From: Bacteroidota bacterium
GTDB lineage: Bacteria; Bacteroidota; Bacteroidia; UKL13-3
Length of the DNA stretch: 64,000 nt
Direction of reading: 5' to 3'
Assembly: GCA_027488905.1 (NCBI GenBank)
Contig: JAIYAT010000035.1
Coordinates: 558,001 to 622,000, forward strand
In this document: positions 60,039 to 64,000 of the stretch, piece after piece
How positions within the stretch are numbered: position 1 is the stretch's first letter
Layout of the letters: every line of letters begins with the position of its first letter
Position numbers and translations under genes: made by a program
Notes under the pieces: model-generated
Told to the model about the DNA's origin: nothing
The model's database searches: none
The model's input: the letters and a program-made list of their open reading frames with translations, nothing else

Positions 60039-61847
60039 CTATAATTGACCCATGTTTCTATTGATGAAAGCTGTTAGCTCTTCGCCATGTAACAAGTTTT
60101 GGGACAAACGCGCCAAATCAAACGCTTGCTTCATGGTTTGCATTTTTGCATCCCCTTCAGACATTTTGCTAAGTTTAACACTTAAATTATGGTTGGTATT
60201 TATTACAACTCTATAAGTATCTGGTAGGTTTCCAAACATACTCATGCCTTGCATTTTCTGCATTTCTTTCATCCTTCTCTCCCACTCTGGCGTGATTAAA
60301 GTTAGGAATTGATCATCTGGCGCAAGTGCTTCTGTTTCGAAAACAAATTGTCCTGCGTTTCCAAAGCTATTTACAAAACCATCTTTAATGGCGGTTTGGT
60401 CTGCATCATTTAATACACTTTCTTTCTTAACATCTTTGTCAATCAATTTATCGATGCTTTCGCTATCCACACGTTTCCAAACTACACCTTCCCATTTGTG
60501 TTCGATGTTAGAAATAAAATGATTATCAAGCACACCATCCATTTTTAGCACATCATACCCTCTTTTCTCAATGGTCTGAATAAAACTGTCGTGTGCTTTT
60601 AGGTCGTTTGAATATAAGAATACAACCTTACTGTCTTTGTCGGTTTGGCTTGGGGCAATTTTCTCTTTGTATTCGTCTATGGTAAAAGGGTCATTGGCTT
60701 TATTTAACAGCAAACAGAACTTTTTGCCGCGCTCAAAAAACTTCTCGTCGCTGATCATTCCGTATTTTACGAAAGTACCAATGCTCTCCCACTTATTATT
60801 GAATTCGGTTCGATCCGATTTAAAAATCTCTTCTAGTTTATCAGCAACTTTCTTAGAAATATGGCTATTGATTTTTTTAACATTTGCATCACTTTGCAAA
60901 TAGCTGCGACTAACATTTAAAGGAATATCTGGAGAATCAATTACACCATGCAATAACATTAAAAATTCAGGAACTATGTCTTGAACGCTATCCGTTACAA
61001 AGACCTGGTTGCTAAAAAGTTGAATCTTATTACGTGTAACTTCGAATTCGTTTTTAATTTTAGGGAAGTAGAGAATACCTGTTAATTTAAATGGATAATC
61101 TACATTTAGATGAATCCAGAATAATGGTGTTTCACTAAAAGGGTAAAGTTCTTTGTAGAAGTTTTCATAATCTTCTTTGGTACAATCGGCAGGCGCTTTT
61201 GTCCAAAGAGGGGTTGGATTATTAAGAACTTTTTCTTCGAATTCGATTTCTACAGGAAGGAATTTACAATATTTTTCGAGGATGTTTCTAATTCGAGCAT
61301 CTTCATTAAATTCTAAAGAATCGTCGGCTAGGTGAAGAATAATTTCTGTTCCTCTATCTTCTTTTTCTGCTGCTGAAATTTCGAAACTAGTGCTACCATC
61401 GCAGCTCCATTTAACGGCCTCAGCGCCTTCTTTATAGGAGCGCGTAATAAGTTCTACCTTGCTTGCTACCATAAACGCAGAGTAAAAACCTAATCCAAAA
61501 TGCCCAATTACTTGAGCTCCTTTGTCTTTGTATTTATCTAAAAATTCTTCTGCGCTAGAAAAGGCTAATTGATTGATATATTTATTAACCTCTTCTTCTG
61601 TCATTCCAATTCCTCTATCAATAATGTGTAAGGTTTTGGTGTCTTTATCTAGTTTAACTTTTATTTTTAAATCACCTAACTCCCCTTTTGCCTCGCTGGT
61701 AGCTGCCAAAGTTTTGAGTTTTTGTGTGGCATCCACTGCATTACTTACCAATTCTCTTAAAAAAATCTCATGGTCGCTATAGAGAAACTTCTTAATAATA
61801 GGAAAAATGTTCTCTGTGTGAACACTGATATTGCCTTTCATTGCCAT
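60039..61847 (-). CDS. htpG: Molecular chaperone HtpG (Hsp90)
   Basis: A 602-residue Hsp90. The GHKL ATPase domain has FLRELVSNAVDATQKL, DRGIGMTEEEV and GHFGLGFYSAFMVA; the middle domain includes LNVSRSYLQSD with the catalytic arginine; a C-terminal dimerisation domain ends in HGEELTAFINRNMGQL. Length and motifs are standard. It is monocistronic, with a shared terminator downstream. An alternative start two codons in (61841) is possible. Confidence 0.96.
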   Translation of the reverse strand: MAMKGNISVHTENIFPIIKKFLYSDHEIFLRELVSNAVDATQKLKTLAATSEAKGELGDLKIKVKLDKDTKTLHIIDRGIGMTEEEVNKYINQLAFSSAEEFLDKYKDKGAQVIGHFGLGFYSAFMVASKVELITRSYKEGAEAVKWSCDGSTSFEISAAEKEDRGTEIILHLADDSLEFNEDARIRNILEKYCKFLPVEIEFEEKVLNNPTPLWTKAPADCTKEDYENFYKELYPFSETPLFWIHLNVDYPFKLTGILYFPKIKNEFEVTRNKIQLFSNQVFVTDSVQDIVPEFLMLLHGVIDSPDIPLNVSRSYLQSDANVKKINSHISKKVADKLEEIFKSDRTEFNNKWESIGTFVKYGMISDEKFFERGKKFCLLLNKANDPFTIDEYKEKIAPSQTDKDSKVVFLYSNDLKAHDSFIQTIEKRGYDVLKMDGVLDNHFISNIEHKWEGVVWKRVDSESIDKLIDKDVKKESVLNDADQTAIKDGFVNSFGNAGQFVFETEALAPDDQFLTLITPEWERRMKEMQKMQGMSMFGNLPDTYRVVINTNHNLSVKLSKMSEGDAKMQTMKQAFDLARLSQNLLHGEELTAFINRNMGQL

Positions 61848-61975
61848 ATAAATATAGTTTTAATGTTTGCCCATGAAAGTCAAAATTTGTTCCAAGCCCA
61901 TTGAATGCTGTCAAATTGTCTAGTAGCAAAGTTTAAACAATGGCAATTTAGCAAGTAGATTTCCGTTGAAAAGCA

Positions 61976-61983
61976 TATTTTTG
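61976..61983 (+). promoter_or_regulatory. -7 box (TATTTTTG) abutting the porQ start
   Basis: A perfect TAnnTTTG ends 6 nt before the porQ ATG at 61990, again pointing to a leaderless transcript. No good -33 box. Confidence 0.4.
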
Positions 61984-61989
61984 AACACC

Positions 61990-63039
61990 ATGAAAGGAAG
62001 CATTTCGTTTTTCTTATTATTAATAATTGGATTTGTAGCAGAAGCACAAATTGGAGGAAATAGTACGTATCAATTTCTAACCGTCTCGCCAAATGCCAGA
62101 ATCAATGGATTAGGAGGCTACGCAATAGCCACACCAGATGCAGATTTACATTTGAGCGGACAAAATCCGGCCCTTCTTAGAAAAGAAAATGATAGGCAAG
62201 TTGGATTTAGTTACCTTAATTATTTCAACGACATAGGTGCAGGGGAATTTAGAATTGCCAAACATTTTGACAGCATAGAAACCACATTTGCGGCAGGTGT
62301 GCAATACATAACGTATGGTAATTTTACGAGAACAGCACCAGATGGACAAGAACTAGGAACCTTTAGTGCTGGAGAATACAATTATCATGTGAGTGCCGCT
62401 AGAAAATATGAGCAGTTTAGTTATGGTACTACTTTAAAATTTATCTATTCGAACCTAGATGTTTACTCTTCAATGGGTTTTGCAATAGATTTAGGTGGCA
62501 CCTGGAAAAGCGAGAATGAATTGACAACGGTTTCCGCAGTAATAAGCAACATAGGCGCTCAATTTAAAACCTATACCCAAGACAATCGCGAGGAAATACC
62601 TAATAATTTTCAATTAGGAATAACAAAGAAGTTTGCCCATGCGCCATTTAGGTTTGGAATTGTGGCCCATAACTTACAAAAACCAGGGAAGCTACTTTAT
62701 AATATTCAAGACAGAAACATAATTAGTTTAGAAACAGGCGAACCCATAGAAGACGAATTTACTGTTTTTCAAAAAGCGATGGCGCATATGGTTTTTAGTA
62801 CGGAGTTGTTGTTGGGCAAGTCTTTGAATTTTAGATTTGGATATAATATGTTACGTAAGCGAGAAATGGAACTGACTCAAGCCAGAAGCTCAGGAGGCTT
62901 TACCTGGGGATTTGGATTAAGAATCAGTAAGTTTCATTTTTCGTATGGATTTGGCGGATTTATACCTGGAAGAAACTCAAACTCTTTTAGTGTAATTACC
63001 AACTTACACGATTTTAAAAAAGGTAAATCAAAGCGGTGA
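61990..63039 (+). CDS. porQ: Type IX secretion system protein PorQ
   Basis: A 350-residue outer-membrane barrel. Signal peptide (to GFVAEAQ), then QFLTVSPNARINGLGGYAIATPDADLHLSGQNPALL, the PorQ opening related to PorV-type proteins, and barrel strands to the C-terminus. PorQ is part of the T9SS attachment complex with PorU, PorV and PorZ. ATG at 61990 gives a proper signal peptide; the ATG at 61966 adds eight residues and lies over the putative -7 box. Its TGA overlaps the cmk GTG start (GTGA). Confidence 0.88.
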   Translation: MKGSISFFLLLIIGFVAEAQIGGNSTYQFLTVSPNARINGLGGYAIATPDADLHLSGQNPALLRKENDRQVGFSYLNYFNDIGAGEFRIAKHFDSIETTFAAGVQYITYGNFTRTAPDGQELGTFSAGEYNYHVSAARKYEQFSYGTTLKFIYSNLDVYSSMGFAIDLGGTWKSENELTTVSAVISNIGAQFKTYTQDNREEIPNNFQLGITKKFAHAPFRFGIVAHNLQKPGKLLYNIQDRNIISLETGEPIEDEFTVFQKAMAHMVFSTELLLGKSLNFRFGYNMLRKREMELTQARSSGGFTWGFGLRISKFHFSYGFGGFIPGRNSNSFSVITNLHDFKKGKSKR

Positions 63040-63731
63040 GAAAAATTATAATTGCAATAGACGGTTATTCTTCATGCGGTAAAAGCACCATTGCCAAGGA
63101 ATTGGCAAAAGCATTAAACTATCACTATGTAGATTCAGGAGCAATGTATAGGGCGGTAACCTTATTTTTAATACAAAATCATATAGACATTTACCATCCA
63201 GAATTGGTTCAAAAGGCCTTAAAGGATATACAGATTAACTTTGGGGTCAATGAAGAAACTCAAACACAAATCACTTTGCTCAATGGAGAGGATGTAGAAA
63301 ATGAAATTAGGGTAAACTCGCGTGTGGCTAGTGCGGTGAGCGAAGTTAGTTCTATAAGTGAGGTGAGGAAGTTTTTAGTAAACCAACAACAAATGTTAGG
63401 TGCACAAAAAGGGATAGTGATGGATGGAAGAGATATTGGCACTGTTGTTTTTCCTACAGCAGAATTAAAGCTATTTATTACGGCTGAACCAAAAATCAGA
63501 GCACAAAGAAGACTTGATGAATTGAAGTCTTTGGGTCAAAACACCACATTTGAAGAGGTTTTAGCAAACCTAACTAAAAGGGATGAAATGGACTCTAATC
63601 GTCTTGACAGTCCACTCCTAAAGGCCAAAGATGCAATAGAGATTGACAACAGCAATCTTAGTCAGGATGAGCAATTCGCATTAATTATTGATTTGGTAAG
63701 AAAAACCAAAGGGCAAGAGCAACGTAACTAA
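63036..63731 (+). CDS. cmk: Cytidylate kinase
   Basis: Phosphorylates CMP and dCMP, 231 residues. P-loop GYSSCGKST (10-18), YVDSGAMYRAVTL, and the catalytic MDGRDIGTVVFP with the lid region FITAEPKIRAQRRLDEL. The start is a GTG overlapping the porQ stop by 4 nt, so translation is coupled; porQ-cmk adjacency is frequent in Bacteroidota. Complete in this window. Confidence 0.95.
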   Translation: MRKIIIAIDGYSSCGKSTIAKELAKALNYHYVDSGAMYRAVTLFLIQNHIDIYHPELVQKALKDIQINFGVNEETQTQITLLNGEDVENEIRVNSRVASAVSEVSSISEVRKFLVNQQQMLGAQKGIVMDGRDIGTVVFPTAELKLFITAEPKIRAQRRLDELKSLGQNTTFEEVLANLTKRDEMDSNRLDSPLLKAKDAIEIDNSNLSQDEQFALIIDLVRKTKGQEQRN

Positions 63732-63745
63732 TCAAAATTCAAAAT

Positions 63746-64000
63746 ATGGTTAAAAAAATTATACTATCCATAGTTACTATATTTATTGGTACGATTATTC
63801 ACGCTCAAACCAATTACGCAAAACTGGTAAATCCTTTTATTGGAACAGGCGGACATGGGCACACATTTCCTGGGCCGGTAGTGCCCTTTGGAATGGTGCA
63901 AGTTGGTCCAGACACTCGTGTGGATGGCAGCTGGGATGGCTGCAGTGGATATCATTTTGATGATACTACTTTATATGGATTTAGTCATACCCACTTAAGT
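63746..64000 (+). CDS. GH92 alpha-mannosidase, N-terminal part only (window edge)
   Basis: First 85 codons of an exported glycoside hydrolase. A signal peptide (MVKKIILSIVTIFIGTIIHAQ) is followed by the GH92 N-terminal hallmark YAKLVNPFIGTGGHGHTFPG, PFGMVQVGPDTR and CSGYHFDDTTLYGFSHTHLS. GH92 enzymes are calcium-dependent exo-alpha-mannosidases of about 750 residues, so most of the gene lies beyond 64000. It is 14 nt after cmk on the same strand. Confidence 0.9.
   Translation, partial: MVKKIILSIVTIFIGTIIHAQTNYAKLVNPFIGTGGHGHTFPGPVVPFGMVQVGPDTRVDGSWDGCSGYHFDDTTLYGFSHTHLS

Overview
The window is a chromosomal segment of an AT-rich member of the Bacteroidota (GC looks like the mid-30s percent by eye, not computed). 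The evidence is: type IX secretion (T9SS) parts (PorQ, a PorP/SprF-like protein) and T9SS cargo with type A and type B C-terminal sorting domains; lineage-typical families (DUF3822, DUF4294, DUF1800/DUF1501, LpoB/COG3014); almost no Shine-Dalgarno sequences; and promoters of the TTTG-N19-TAnnTTTG kind. About 57 protein genes fill nearly all of the sequence. I see no tRNA, rRNA, insertion sequence, prophage or CRISPR array, and no gene-free stretch over 300 bases. Genus cannot be fixed from this.

Layout. 1-6980: rsmD (cut by the left edge) with DUF3822, a hotdog thioesterase, two thioredoxin-fold proteins, then a beta-CASP RNase / EamA transporter / PolX-like cluster. 6981-10121: polyhydroxyalkanoate (PHA) locus with class III synthase phaE-phaC and a MaoC-type enoyl-CoA hydratase. 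10158-14550: glycosyltransferase, miaE, a CstB-like persulfide dioxygenase-sulfurtransferase, and an SPFH protein. 14692-21694: leftward operon PASTA protein > T9SS cargo > rhodanese > heptaheme cytochrome > mltG. 21744-25720: marC, then DUF3467, GT39 and aldehyde dehydrogenase. 25842-31528: secreted DUF1800/DUF1501 pair, lipB, terC, miaA. 31592-32741: rpsF-rpsR-rplI. 32909-39308: TPR histidine kinase, then dnaX-DUF502-UbiA-PagL. 39305-46113: envelope genes (COG3014, LpoB, thioredoxin-like lipoprotein, S41 protease, RlpA) with rarA. 46124-51353: efp, rsmG, GT2, DUF4294, lgt, threonine aldolase. 51483-57967: a giant T9SS type B surface protein and its PorP/SprF partner. 57995-64000: ABC-F, htpG, porQ, cmk and the start of a GH92 alpha-mannosidase.

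Themes. (i) Storage: PhaE and PhaC with a hydratase that can pull (R)-3-hydroxyacyl-CoA from beta-oxidation. (ii) Envelope and secretion: T9SS parts and cargo, Lgt, LpoB, MltG, RlpA, PASTA, PagL. (iii) Translation quality and RNA modification: MiaA with MiaE, RsmD, RsmG, EF-P, ABC-F, S6/S18/L9. (iv) Sulfur and redox: CstB-like enzyme, stand-alone rhodanese, multiheme cytochrome, thioredoxins.

The most striking signal is not a gene. The 10-mer GGTTCAAACC (or its complement GGTTTGAACC) occurs at least 22 times by hand scan, in both orientations, in several reading frames and in intergenic DNA, where base composition predicts about 0.1. The wider consensus is TTTGGTTCAAACCGAAA. It looks like a genome-wide highly iterated DNA signal, comparable in abundance to cyanobacterial HIP1 or to DNA uptake sequences. 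Other points of interest are apparently leaderless promoters, a PolX whose polymerase site is degraded, a roughly 15% methionine PhaE, and an EF-P with asparagine at the modification tip.
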